DNA of 14,968 nucleotides from Deltaproteobacteria bacterium (lineage in GTDB: Bacteria; Desulfobacterota; Desulfobacteria; Desulfobacterales; JAUVKB01), in NCBI GenBank assembly GCA_030596405.1, contig JAUVKB010000030.1:1-14968 (forward strand). Reading direction: 5' to 3'. Below are positions 1-7,517 of the stretch, in pieces. Position 1 is the first letter of the stretch; each line of letters opens with the position of its first letter. The position numbers and the translations under genes were made by a program. The notes below the pieces were generated by a model, which saw nothing but the letters and a program-made list of their open reading frames with translations, made no database searches and was not told the origin of the DNA.

Positions 1-255
1 TATAGAACAAACAAAAACAAAATTGATCTCGTTATGCTCGATATGATTATGCCTGATATGGGAGGAAAAGAGTCTTATGATTACCTCAAAAAAATCGATC
101 CTGAAGTAAAGGTTCTCCTTTCAAGCGGATACAGCATAGATGGAAAGGCTACGGAGATATTAAAACAGGGTTGTAACGGATTTATTCAAAAGCCTTTCAA
201 TATAAAAACGTTATCTCAAGAACTGAAAAAAATTCTCGGGGAACAAACCGGGTGA
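1..255 (+). CDS. Receiver domain, C-terminal part of a response regulator or hybrid histidine kinase (5' end outside window)
   Basis: The reading frame is open from base 1 to a TGA at 253-255, so the gene begins outside the window; the ATG at 34 is internal. The fragment keeps the phospho-acceptor strand (LVMLDMIMPD, the Asp at fragment residue 14), the LLSSGYS strand with its conserved Ser, and the FIQKPF loop with the conserved Lys, then ends soon after the last helix. The LLSSGYS...GCNGFIQKPF wording is typical of receiver domains at the C terminus of hybrid sensor kinases, so a hybrid kinase is my preferred reading; a stand-alone regulator cannot be excluded. It would accept a phosphoryl group from a kinase domain in the cytoplasm. 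The stop is followed by a weak hairpin. Confidence 0.85.
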   Translation, partial: YRTNKNKIDLVMLDMIMPDMGGKESYDYLKKIDPEVKVLLSSGYSIDGKATEILKQGCNGFIQKPFNIKTLSQELKKILGEQTG

Positions 256-283
256 ATTTCAGCCCGCCTTGTTATCTGATTAA

Positions 284-305
284 GCACATACTTGTGCCTT
301 TTTAA
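284..305 (+). terminator. Weak intrinsic terminator candidate
   Basis: GCACA at 284-288 pairs with TGTGC at 293-297 around a TACT loop, followed by CTTTTT. The stem has only five pairs, so this is a weak candidate for ending transcription of the receiver gene. Confidence 0.35.
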
Positions 306-464
306 AAAACTGCTGCTGAATATGACTACCTAATTTTTTATACACTGCAAATGGCTGTTTTGTTAAAATGCGTTTGCCTTGCGGTTTTATAGTGCTTTAC
401 TTCACAACAGTTATTGACTATAATTTTGGTTAAAATATGTGAAAATCAAGTTCCATATATTTTA

Positions 465-492
465 TTGACTTTTGACAAAGTATATAATACTT
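465..492 (+). promoter_or_regulatory. Promoter-like region with a palindrome over the -10 box
   Basis: A perfect TATAAT lies at 483-488. It sits inside the dyad AAGTATATAATACTT (478-492), whose 6-bp arms are exact. TTGACT (465-470) and TTGACA (472-477) lie upstream, but their spacing to TATAAT (12 and 5 bp) is too short for a standard sigma-70 pair. A promoter with an operator overlapping its -10 is plausible, perhaps bound by the winged-helix protein encoded just downstream. The rest of 256-553 is AT-rich and shows no gene. Confidence 0.4.
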
Positions 493-553
493 CCAAAAGC
501 ATAACATGCTGATATGTGCAAAACATTTTAAACAAACAGGGAGGAATGTTCAG

Positions 554-904
554 ATGAATAAAACATCGGATCAATTAAATAAGATATCCAATTCTCTTGT
601 GGCGCTTTCAAAACAGGTAGATAAAATTTCAAAGCAGATACTGAAACTTAAAGACACAAAAACTGTTCTTAAAAAAGCGGTAAAATCTTCTGTCAAAAAG
701 AAAGCGCCGGCAAAAGCCGAAACCCAGTTGACAGTTCTTGATTCAGTATTTGATATTATTAAAAGGAGCAAAAAAGGTGTGACTATCGCCAAACTGAAAG
801 AAAAAACCCGTCTTGAATCCAGGCAGATCAGCAATGCGCTCTACAAACTTGCAAAGAAAGACAAAATTGTTTCAAAGGACCGCGGTTCTTATGTGAAAAA
901 ATAG
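554..904 (+). CDS. Small coiled-coil / winged-helix DNA-binding protein, function unknown
   Basis: This encodes 116 residues. I start at ATG 554 because GGAGGA (540-545) lies 8 bp upstream; a further in-frame ATG at 506 lacks such a site. Residues about 1-35 have a heptad-like pattern (LNKISNSLVALSKQVDKI) suggesting a coiled coil for dimerisation. Residues about 36-57 are a Lys/Ala-rich linker (KKAVKSSVKKKAPAKA) that could bind DNA non-specifically. The remainder looks like a winged helix: a helix (VFDIIKRS), a GVTIAKLKEKT turn, a recognition-type helix (SRQISNALYKLAKK) and a wing ending RGSYVKK. I do not recognise a named family. A compact nucleoid-associated or regulatory protein fits the architecture. 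The gene stands alone, with its own promoter-like region and a strong terminator. Confidence 0.75.
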   Translation: MNKTSDQLNKISNSLVALSKQVDKISKQILKLKDTKTVLKKAVKSSVKKKAPAKAETQLTVLDSVFDIIKRSKKGVTIAKLKEKTRLESRQISNALYKLAKKDKIVSKDRGSYVKK

Positions 905-947
905 TATTTGTCATTTATGCGCCTGTATGGAGTTGCTTAAACTCTGT

Positions 948-1000
948 AAAAGTCTTCAGTATTATGGGAACATGCATACTGAAGACTTTTTGTTTTTCCC
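948..1000 (+). terminator. Strong rho-independent terminator
   Basis: AAAAGTCTTCAGTAT (948-962) and ATACTGAAGACTTTT (976-990) form a perfect 15-bp stem around a 13-nt loop, followed by a T-rich tail with one G. It ends the winged-helix gene and separates it from resB. Confidence 0.9.
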
Positions 1001-1060
1001 CCGGCAAATAGATGCCGGTCGGCACAGAGGAAAAATTATCCTTTATTTTTTTAGTAAAGG
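1001..1060 (+). other. Two small hairpins in the leader before resB
   Basis: CCGGCA (1001-1006) pairs with TGCCGG (1013-1018). Further on, CCTTTA (1040-1045) pairs with TAAAGG (1055-1060) around a T-rich loop. Neither is followed by a T run. They could shape the resB mRNA leader; no known riboswitch is recognised. Confidence 0.3.
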
Positions 1061-1107
1061 CATGTAAGAAACTGGATATTTTGCAAAAATCTCTATGATA
1101 AAAAGAG

Positions 1108-2472
1108 GTGGCACTTCTGTATTACTTTAACAGGTCATGGAAATTTTTTTCGTCTATCAAGTTGACTGTAGTTTTGCTGTTGTCGCTTGCAGTTACTTCG
1201 ATTATCGGAACGGTAATTCCACAAAACAAAAATTATATAATATACTTTCGTGAGTACGGAGAATTTCTTTACGGAATTTTTAATCTTTTTGACATCTTTG
1301 ATATGTACCATTCCTGGTGGTTTCAGCTTCTTCTCCTATTGCTTGCCATCAATATCGTTGTCTGCTCAATAGACCGGTTTCCTGCTACGTGGAAGATCGT
1401 AGCAAAAAAATCTATGTTTGATGTTTCAAGATTTAGGCGTCTTTCCAGTAAAGAAGAGGTTACCGTTAACCGTTCACCCGCTCAACTGATAGAAATCTAC
1501 AAACCTTTTATTGCAAAAGTCTTCGGTTATTGCAGGGTCGAGCAGACGGACGAAGGGGTTTGTGTTTTTGGAGAAAAAGGGGGATGGTCCCGTTTAGGCG
1601 TTTATACGGTTCATCTTAGCGTAGTATTTTTACTCTTTGGCGGTCTTATCGGGTCGATTTTTGGTTTCGAGGGGTTTGTCAATATCCCGGAGGGTGAAAA
1701 AACAGAATACATCAGAATAAAAAATGCCGAAAAAAGATACCGGCTCGATTTTGAAATCCGTTGCGATGATTTTAATGTAAGTTTTTACGATTCAGGTTCG
1801 CCAAGTGAATACCGTTCCACCTTGACCCTGATTGAGCAGGGCAAGCCTGTATTGAAAAAAGATATTATCGTGAACGATCCTTTGCGATACAAAGGTATAA
1901 ACATATTTCAGTCCAGCTACGGCATGCTTCCACCGGAAGATGTTGCCTTGACTTTTAAAAACAGGGAAACCGGGATGGAATACAATAAAAATGTAACCGT
2001 GGGACGGGAATTTGACGCACCGGAAAATATAGGAAAATTTATCATAAACGATTACAGAAAGTCGGGCAAGTTTATGGGGCATGATATCGGCGAAACTTTT
2101 ACCGGAATTCTTACGCGGAACACCGGTAGTCCCGTTGAAATAATACTGCCGTTACGTTTTCCGAGTTTTGACAGGATGAGAAACGCTGACTTTGTTGTTT
2201 CCATTACAGATTACAAAAGCCGCTATTATACCGGTCTTCAGATCACAAAAGACCCGGGAGTTCTTGTTGTTTACACCGGGTTTGTTATTATGATTGCAGG
2301 ATGCTTTATAACTTTTTTTCTTTCACATCAAAGGGTTTGCATCGATATCATTGCAAACGGCCCAGCAAGCAGGGTTGTTGTTTCCGGCATTTCCAATAAG
2401 AACAGACTGGGAATGCAGCAAAAGGTGAAACAGATTTCTAAAAATCTAGCACGGCTGGCCTTAACGGCTTAA
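1108..2472 (+). CDS. resB: Cytochrome c biogenesis protein ResB (System II)
   Basis: ResB/Ccs1 works with CcsB/CcsA to move heme across the membrane and attach it to CXXCH motifs of apocytochromes outside the cytoplasm. The 454 residues give four membrane segments: about 18-38, 70-90, 165-190 and 385-408. Most of the soluble part (about 190-385) lies between segments 3 and 4, as usual for the family. Family landmarks are the IGTVIPQ end of helix 1, the MYHSWWF entry to helix 2 with His68, and YTVHLSVVFLL in helix 3 with a second buried His. The start is uncertain: GTG 1108 overlaps the purine-rich AAAAGAGG, and an in-frame stop lies just upstream at 1099-1101. A CTG at 1117 would sit six bases after GAGGTG. 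The gene is followed by ccsB after an 80-bp gap, probably as one transcript. Confidence 0.93.
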   Translation: MALLYYFNRSWKFFSSIKLTVVLLLSLAVTSIIGTVIPQNKNYIIYFREYGEFLYGIFNLFDIFDMYHSWWFQLLLLLLAINIVVCSIDRFPATWKIVAKKSMFDVSRFRRLSSKEEVTVNRSPAQLIEIYKPFIAKVFGYCRVEQTDEGVCVFGEKGGWSRLGVYTVHLSVVFLLFGGLIGSIFGFEGFVNIPEGEKTEYIRIKNAEKRYRLDFEIRCDDFNVSFYDSGSPSEYRSTLTLIEQGKPVLKKDIIVNDPLRYKGINIFQSSYGMLPPEDVALTFKNRETGMEYNKNVTVGREFDAPENIGKFIINDYRKSGKFMGHDIGETFTGILTRNTGSPVEIILPLRFPSFDRMRNADFVVSITDYKSRYYTGLQITKDPGVLVVYTGFVIMIAGCFITFFLSHQRVCIDIIANGPASRVVVSGISNKNRLGMQQKVKQISKNLARLALTA

Positions 2473-2552
2473 ATTTAAACGATTTTCAGGAACATGAATT
2501 TCATAAAAAAATTAAGTATAAATTCGATTTTAAAAAGTCACAAGGATTTGCC

Positions 2553-3392
2553 ATGAACAGTTCCTTAATGCTATCGTTAACAACATTTGTATACGGTTTA
2601 GCGGCATTTTTATATATTGTTTCCTGGGTTTTTAAAAAACAGGCCGTAGGGGTGCTTGCTACAGGGACGTCTGTAGCAGGTATAGCAGCAAATACCGCCG
2701 GCATCATCATGAGATGGGTTGAATCTTACGAACTCGGTATCGGTCATGCCCCGCTTTCCAACCTGTACGAATCCCTGGTCTTTTTTTCATGGACTATTGT
2801 TATAATCTATCTTGTAGTTGAACGAAAATACAATGACCGCATTATCGGGGCTTTTTCAATGCCGCTCGCTTTTTTGGCCATTGCATATGCTTCGCTTTCT
2901 CCAAATATAAGCGACCGTATCCAGCCGTTAATACCTGCTTTAAAAAGCAACTGGCTGATCGCCCATGTTATTACCTGTTTTATCGGGTATGCGGCGCTTG
3001 CTGTCGCCTTTGGCATAAGTATCATGTATCTCTTCAAAGAGGCGCGTACTTCCGGCAAGAGTTTTTTACTTGATCGTTTTCCAGCACCTGCCGTTCTAGA
3101 TGAGTTGAATCACCAGATGATAATGTTCGGTTTTCTTTTTTTGTCGATCGGAATCATAACGGGAGCAGTATGGGCGAATTCGGCATGGGGACGTTACTGG
3201 GGATGGGACCCAAAAGAAATATGGTCATTGATCACATGGTTTATTTACGCCGCGTTACTGCACGCAAGGCTGACGCGCGGGTGGCACGGCAGACGTGTTG
3301 CCTATCTTTCCATTATCGGATTTATGGCTGTTATTTTTACATATTTCGGTGTAAATCTACTCCCTGGACTCCACAGTTACGGGCAGGTATAA
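2553..3392 (+). CDS. ccsB: Cytochrome c biogenesis protein CcsB/CcsA (ResC family, System II heme handling)
   Basis: This is the second half of the System II cytochrome c synthetase, an integral membrane protein that presents heme for ligation. The 279 residues contain about eight hydrophobic segments. The signature WWD region is clear at about residues 211-228 (WGRYWGWDPKEIWSLITW). Conserved histidines flank it and mark the heme channel: His65 (GIGHAPLSNLYES), His138 (LIAHVIT) and His237 (LLHARL). The length suits the short CcsB type, not the long fused forms. ATG 2553 is preceded by AAGGAT. A tiny 20-codon frame upstream (2494-2556) ends in a TGA overlapping this ATG and may couple translation. 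Its position just before qrcA fits a role in maturing that cytochrome. Confidence 0.95.
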   Translation: MNSSLMLSLTTFVYGLAAFLYIVSWVFKKQAVGVLATGTSVAGIAANTAGIIMRWVESYELGIGHAPLSNLYESLVFFSWTIVIIYLVVERKYNDRIIGAFSMPLAFLAIAYASLSPNISDRIQPLIPALKSNWLIAHVITCFIGYAALAVAFGISIMYLFKEARTSGKSFLLDRFPAPAVLDELNHQMIMFGFLFLSIGIITGAVWANSAWGRYWGWDPKEIWSLITWFIYAALLHARLTRGWHGRRVAYLSIIGFMAVIFTYFGVNLLPGLHSYGQV

Positions 3393-3472
3393 TATGCGAA
3401 TTTTGGCGGTTTTGTAAAAATTCCAAATTTTGGTGTTGTGCTTCACCCTGTATGTAACTTCTGGATTTTCCC

Positions 3473-3501
3473 TTGACAAAAACATGTTTTATGGGTAAAT
3501 A
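3473..3501 (+). promoter_or_regulatory. Sigma-70-type promoter candidate for the qrc operon
   Basis: A perfect TTGACA -35 (3473-3478) is followed after 17 bp by TAAATA (3496-3501), a weak -10. It lies in the 187-bp gap between ccsB and qrcA, about 80 bp before the qrcA start. The same gap holds a small palindrome, CCAAATTTTGG (3423-3433), upstream of the -35. Confidence 0.5.
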
Positions 3502-3579
3502 GCGGCAACTATTTTTTAAGTTTATCGCCATTGTTATTTAAACCAACAATAATAAGCATATTAGCTTTACGGAGTTTCC

Positions 3580-4248
3580 ATGAGCACAAAAGAAAATGCT
3601 AAAGATGAAAACACTGAAAATGGTTCGGCAGATCAAGATAATAAAGGCCGGGGAGATAGTTCATCTGGATTTATCATCCTGTTTTTTATTGTCGGGCTAG
3701 TGGCAAGCCTTGTCGTCGGGTGGATAGTTTTCCCGAAACTTCTCTATTCCCGTAAAAAACAGCCTATCGATTTTAATCATGTTATTCATGTGGAAGCGGT
3801 TGATGAGGGATGCGAAAGCTGCCACTTTTTTCGTGAAGACGGAACCTTTTCCGGTATTCCGAAGCTGGAGCAATGCACTGACTGCCACGAAGAGGCGCAG
3901 GGTGAAGATCCAAACGAAATTAAATTTGTCGAAGAGTACGTGGCAAAAGAAAAGGAGGTTCCGTGGCTTATCTATTCAAGGCAGCCGGACTGTGTGTTCT
4001 TTTCCCACGTTGCGCACGTAAAAATGGCAAAAATGGATTGTGCAACATGTCACGGGCCCGTGGGTGAATCCGAACATTCAAAGGTTTATGAAAAAAACAG
4101 GGTTACAGGTTACAGCCGGGATATATGGGGGAAAAATATATCCGGTTTTAAAAAGAACACATACGACCGAATGAAAATGGATGATTGCGCACAGTGCCAT
4201 GAAAAAGAGACCGGCGACAAAGGGTCATGTTTTCAATGCCACAAGTAA
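3580..4248 (+). CDS. qrcA: Menaquinone reductase multiheme cytochrome c subunit QrcA
   Basis: QrcA is the electron-entry subunit of the Qrc complex. It faces the periplasm and accepts electrons from type I cytochrome c3. The 222 residues begin with a very hydrophilic stretch of 29, then one membrane anchor (about 31-51), then a heme domain. Five CXXCH sites are visible: Cys78-His82, Cys99-His103, Cys154-His158, Cys203-His207 and Cys217-His221. Extra histidines in FNHVIHV (67, 70) and FSHVAHV (143, 146) are likely axial ligands. The characterised Desulfovibrio QrcA is described as hexaheme, so one site appears to be missing here; Cys138 (CVFFSH) is not a canonical motif. The start is supported by GGAG at 3571. 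qrcB follows after 102 bp. The identity rests mainly on the qrcBCD context and overall architecture. Confidence 0.92.
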   Translation: MSTKENAKDENTENGSADQDNKGRGDSSSGFIILFFIVGLVASLVVGWIVFPKLLYSRKKQPIDFNHVIHVEAVDEGCESCHFFREDGTFSGIPKLEQCTDCHEEAQGEDPNEIKFVEEYVAKEKEVPWLIYSRQPDCVFFSHVAHVKMAKMDCATCHGPVGESEHSKVYEKNRVTGYSRDIWGKNISGFKKNTYDRMKMDDCAQCHEKETGDKGSCFQCHK

Positions 4249-4307
4249 AACCGCCTGATCCGGCAAACATATTTTACAAATCAGGTTTTATGACCAGGTT
4301 TTACAAA
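4245..4307 (+). repeat. Direct and inverted repeats in the qrcA-qrcB gap
   Basis: CAGGTTTTA occurs at 4282-4290 and 4295-4303, and TTTTACAAA at 4272-4280 and 4299-4307. GTAAAACC (4245-4252) is exactly complementary to GGTTTTAC (4297-4304). A competing hairpin pairs TAAAAC and CTGAT (4246-4259) with ATCAG and GTTTTA (4280-4290). No T run follows, so this is more likely RNA structure for processing or stability than a full terminator. Confidence 0.5.
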
Positions 4308-4350
4308 ATATTCCTTGTTTCAGGTTAAAATATAAAAGGGGTGGAATAGA

Positions 4351-6594
4351 ATGAAAATAGACAGAAGAAGTTTTTTGTCGCTGGGTGTCGGCGCCGTTGC
4401 AGGCCTCACCCTTTCGCCGTTACCGTGGAAAATGATGGACGACAGCTCTATCTGGACACAGATGTGGCCGTGGACGCCCGTGCCTGAAGATGGTGAAGTC
4501 AGCTATGTAAACTCTACCTGTACACTATGCCCCGGCGGTTGCGGGATTTTGGTTCGCAAAGTAAATGAACGGGCAGTAAAAATTGAAGGTTTGAAAGGTC
4601 ATCCCGTCAATGATGGCGGGATATGCATTCTGGGTCTTTCCGGTCTTCAACTTCTCTACGGTCCCACACGCGTCAAAACACCTTTAAAAAGGGTGGGAAA
4701 AAGGGGTGAAGGGCGATGGGAAAAAATATCGTGGGACAAAGCCATATCCGAAGTTGCCGAAAAGCTTAAAAACTTAAGAAAAGAAAATAAACCGCATACT
4801 GTAGGCTGCATTTCAGGTTCGGCAAATGGAACGCTGCCCAAACTTATTGAAAGATTTTTAACCGTATACGGTTCGCCTAATTTCATGAAGATACCCTCAA
4901 TTCAAGATTCCTATGAATTAACTCTCCATTTGACTCAGGGCGTTCAGGCTCTGGCCGGGGTTGATATAGAAAATTCAGATTTTGTATTAAGCTTTGGAAG
5001 CGGAATAATCGATGGATGGGGGTCGCCGGTAAGGATGTTCAAGGCAAACAGCGCGCTGAAAAAATCAGGAGGCAGGCTTGTTCAGATTGAACCCAGATTA
5101 TCGAACACCGCAGCCAAGGCAGACAGGTGGATTCCGATCAATCCGGGGACTGAAGCCGCTCTTGCGCTCGGGCTTGCGCATGTGATTGTTAAAAAGTCTT
5201 TGTACCATAAAGACTTTATCGAAAATTATGCGTCAGGCTTTTATGATAAAACAGGTGATAACGGGTTCAAACGGTTTGTGCTTGATGAATGCGGCCTTGA
5301 TAAAATTTCAAAGATAACCGGAGTTGATAAAACCGTGATGGAAACTCTGGCTAAAAATTTTGCCAAAGCTAAAAAACCTATTGCAATAAGCGGCAGGGGT
5401 CAGGGAAAGAGTCCTGGAAGTTTAAACGAGTTTATGGCTGTGCACGCCTTAAATGCTCTTGTCGGTAATATAAATAAAAAAGGCGGAATATCGGCTGTTC
5501 CTGAACCTGACTTTATAAACTGGCCTGAACTTGAAATGGACGCGATAGCTGCAAAAGGGATGCAAAAAGAGCGACTTGACGGAGCAGGGAGCAACAAGTT
5601 CCCTGACACAGGATCTCTTTTAAACCGTTTTGCCCAATCTATCAATTCAGGTGAAACAGGGAAAAAATACCCGATGGAGGTTCTTTTTGTAGCAGGCGCA
5701 AATCCTTGTTATACGATGCCTGACACTAAAACCACAAAAAAAGCTTTTGGCAAGATACCCTTTGTGGTGAGTTTTTCACCATATATGGATGAAACAGCTC
5801 AAAACGCCGATCTTATTCTTCCTAATCATACCTGTCTTGAAAGGTATGAAGATATGCCGGCTCCTGTCGGACTGACAAAACCTGTTATCTGTCTTTCAAA
5901 ACCGGTGGTCTCTCCGTTGTTTGACACAAAACAGACAGGGGACGTGATTATCGCTCTTGCAAAGGCGCTGAGCGGCAATATTTCAAAGGCCTTTGTATGG
6001 GATTCTTATAAAACCTGTCTTGAAAAGACACTCGGCAGCAAGTGGGATGTTCTGGTGGAAGACGGAATCTGGGTAGATAACGATTTTACGGCTCCGGCAT
6101 GGGAAAATGCCTTTGATACACCTTCTGCTAAATTCGAATTTTATGCTTTAAAAACAGACGACATCAATCCTGTAAAAATAGAAGGGGACGACAATTCATA
6201 TCCTTTAGTGCTTATGCCATATGATTCTGTAAGGCTTGCAAACGGTTTTATAGGAGATCCTCCCTTTGTTGTTAAAACGGTCAGCGATACAGTTCTCAAA
6301 GGCAAGGATTCTTTTGTTGAAATTAATCCGGAAACAGCTAAATCCTGCGGCCTTTCCCAGGGAAATTACGCTGTTCTATCAACACCGAAAGGCACGGCAA
6401 TGGTTAAAATAAACCTTTTCGAGGGTATTATGCCGGGGATAATTGCGTTGCCCAGAGGGCTGGGGCATACCGCATACGACAAGTACCTTGCCAACAAGGG
6501 TTTAAATGTCAACGATCTTATCGGTCCTGTGGAGGATTCTGTTTCCGGTCTTGATACAGCCTGGGGAATCAGAGCAAAGCTGAGCAAAGCCTAA
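4351..6594 (+). CDS. qrcB: Menaquinone reductase molybdopterin-oxidoreductase-like subunit QrcB
   Basis: QrcB is the large periplasmic subunit, related to the catalytic chain of molybdopterin oxidoreductases. Purified Desulfovibrio Qrc was reported to lack molybdenum, so it is thought to be a structural or electron-relay relic. The 747 residues start with a Tat-type signal (DRRSFLSLGVGAVAG, residues 4-18) with no obvious cleavage site, so it may stay as an anchor. A ferredoxin-like site follows: Cys57, Cys60, Cys64 and Cys92. The molybdopterin-binding-like domains then run to about residue 540 (with ISGRGQGKSPGS and FVAGANPCYTMPD), and the dinucleotide-binding-type C-terminal domain ends with LPRGLGHTAYDKYL. 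A GGGGTGG site precedes ATG 4351. QrcC probably crosses the membrane with it, since only QrcB carries a Tat signal. Confidence 0.94.
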   Translation: MKIDRRSFLSLGVGAVAGLTLSPLPWKMMDDSSIWTQMWPWTPVPEDGEVSYVNSTCTLCPGGCGILVRKVNERAVKIEGLKGHPVNDGGICILGLSGLQLLYGPTRVKTPLKRVGKRGEGRWEKISWDKAISEVAEKLKNLRKENKPHTVGCISGSANGTLPKLIERFLTVYGSPNFMKIPSIQDSYELTLHLTQGVQALAGVDIENSDFVLSFGSGIIDGWGSPVRMFKANSALKKSGGRLVQIEPRLSNTAAKADRWIPINPGTEAALALGLAHVIVKKSLYHKDFIENYASGFYDKTGDNGFKRFVLDECGLDKISKITGVDKTVMETLAKNFAKAKKPIAISGRGQGKSPGSLNEFMAVHALNALVGNINKKGGISAVPEPDFINWPELEMDAIAAKGMQKERLDGAGSNKFPDTGSLLNRFAQSINSGETGKKYPMEVLFVAGANPCYTMPDTKTTKKAFGKIPFVVSFSPYMDETAQNADLILPNHTCLERYEDMPAPVGLTKPVICLSKPVVSPLFDTKQTGDVIIALAKALSGNISKAFVWDSYKTCLEKTLGSKWDVLVEDGIWVDNDFTAPAWENAFDTPSAKFEFYALKTDDINPVKIEGDDNSYPLVLMPYDSVRLANGFIGDPPFVVKTVSDTVLKGKDSFVEINPETAKSCGLSQGNYAVLSTPKGTAMVKINLFEGIMPGIIALPRGLGHTAYDKYLANKGLNVNDLIGPVEDSVSGLDTAWGIRAKLSKA

Positions 6595-6613
6595 ATTATT
6601 TTATGAGGTTCTG

Positions 6614-7432
6614 ATGAATAAAGAACACAAAGATACAAAAACCAAAAAATTTGGAATGGTAATCGACCTGGATCTGTGCACGGGATGCGGAGCATGCATG
6701 GTAGCCTGCATGGCTGAAAACAATGTGCCGTTCAAGGAAGATGAATCAAATAAGTTAGACAGCATCACATGGATGCGCGTCTACAAGTTAACCAACGGCA
6801 AATCTTTTCCTGATACGGATATCTGCTATATTCCCAGACCGTGCCAGCACTGTGGCGGTATCGGAGATCACGGTCATTCGCCGTGTGTATCGGTCTGCCC
6901 TGCAACCGCAACAGACTATGACCATGAAACCGGAATCGTCAGCCAGATTTATACCAGGTGTTTTGGGTGCAGATACTGCATGGCTGCCTGTCCGTATCAT
7001 GCCCGCTACTTTAACTGGTGGGATCCTGTCTGGCCGGGAGATATGAAAGAGTCTTTAAGTCCGAATGTTTCACCACGCATGAGAGGCGTTGTTGAAAAAT
7101 GCAGCTTCTGTTTTCACAGATATCAGCAGGCAAAGGATAGGGCATATGCAAATGGACGCCGGGAAATCGAAGAAAATGAATATCAGACAGCCTGTACCCA
7201 GGCTTGCCCGGCAGGGGCTATTACGTTCGGTGACCTGAACAATCCGGAGCACCAGGTCCACAAGCTGGTCAACCCGGATCCGAAACATTGTGGGCGTCCA
7301 AAAAATCCAAAGGCATTCCGGCTGCTTGAAAGACTGCAAACCAATCCCAAGGTCTATTATATTTCAAGCCGTGAATGGGTGAGGCGGGCCGGAGACAACT
7401 ATATTAAAAATGAATCAAAGCAAATAGCCTGA
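6614..7432 (+). CDS. qrcC: Menaquinone reductase iron-sulfur subunit QrcC
   Basis: QrcC is the four-cluster ferredoxin-type subunit that wires QrcA/QrcB to the membrane subunit QrcD. The 272 residues hold four cysteine groups in the DmsB/PsrB order: 22-25-28-32, 77-80-91-95 (with a glycine/histidine-rich loop), 116-119-122-126, and 163-166 with 194-198. All 16 cysteines are present. Literature on Desulfovibrio Qrc reports three [4Fe-4S] and one [3Fe-4S] cluster; nothing in this sequence singles out the three-iron site. There is no signal peptide, which fits co-export with Tat-dependent QrcB. It begins 19 bp after qrcB with GAGG just upstream, so the two are tightly coupled; qrcD starts 85 bp further on. 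Confidence 0.95.
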   Translation: MNKEHKDTKTKKFGMVIDLDLCTGCGACMVACMAENNVPFKEDESNKLDSITWMRVYKLTNGKSFPDTDICYIPRPCQHCGGIGDHGHSPCVSVCPATATDYDHETGIVSQIYTRCFGCRYCMAACPYHARYFNWWDPVWPGDMKESLSPNVSPRMRGVVEKCSFCFHRYQQAKDRAYANGRREIEENEYQTACTQACPAGAITFGDLNNPEHQVHKLVNPDPKHCGRPKNPKAFRLLERLQTNPKVYYISSREWVRRAGDNYIKNESKQIA

Positions 7433-7517
7433 AGCCTGAGTAATTACCATTAATTTATGCAGGCACCGGCAATGAATTTTAAACAGAAAATGTATATATT
7501 TGAGGAGTAAAAGACTT

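Noticed and set aside
465..488. TTGACA/TTGACT with TATAAT as a standard sigma-70 promoter
   Set aside because: Spacers of 5 and 12 bp are too short; only the -10 and its palindrome are kept as a tentative site.
506..553. N-terminal extension of the winged-helix protein from ATG 506
   Set aside because: ATG 554 has a well-spaced GGAGGA, and the extension lacks a ribosome site.
3398..3433. AT-rich hairpin and palindrome after ccsB as a terminator
   Set aside because: GAATTTT/AAAATTC and CCAAATTTTGG are weak and not followed by a T run.
3170..3457. 95-codon frame overlapping the end of ccsB
   Set aside because: It lies mostly inside ccsB in another frame; the ccsB frame carries the WWD motif, and this one shows no recognisable domain.
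7472..7510. 12-codon frame before qrcD
   Set aside because: It has no ribosome site and ends in the qrcD ribosome site; a chance frame is the simplest explanation.
7500..7517. TTG start for qrcD
   Set aside because: The TTG sits against TGAGGAGT, which is properly spaced for ATG 7518.
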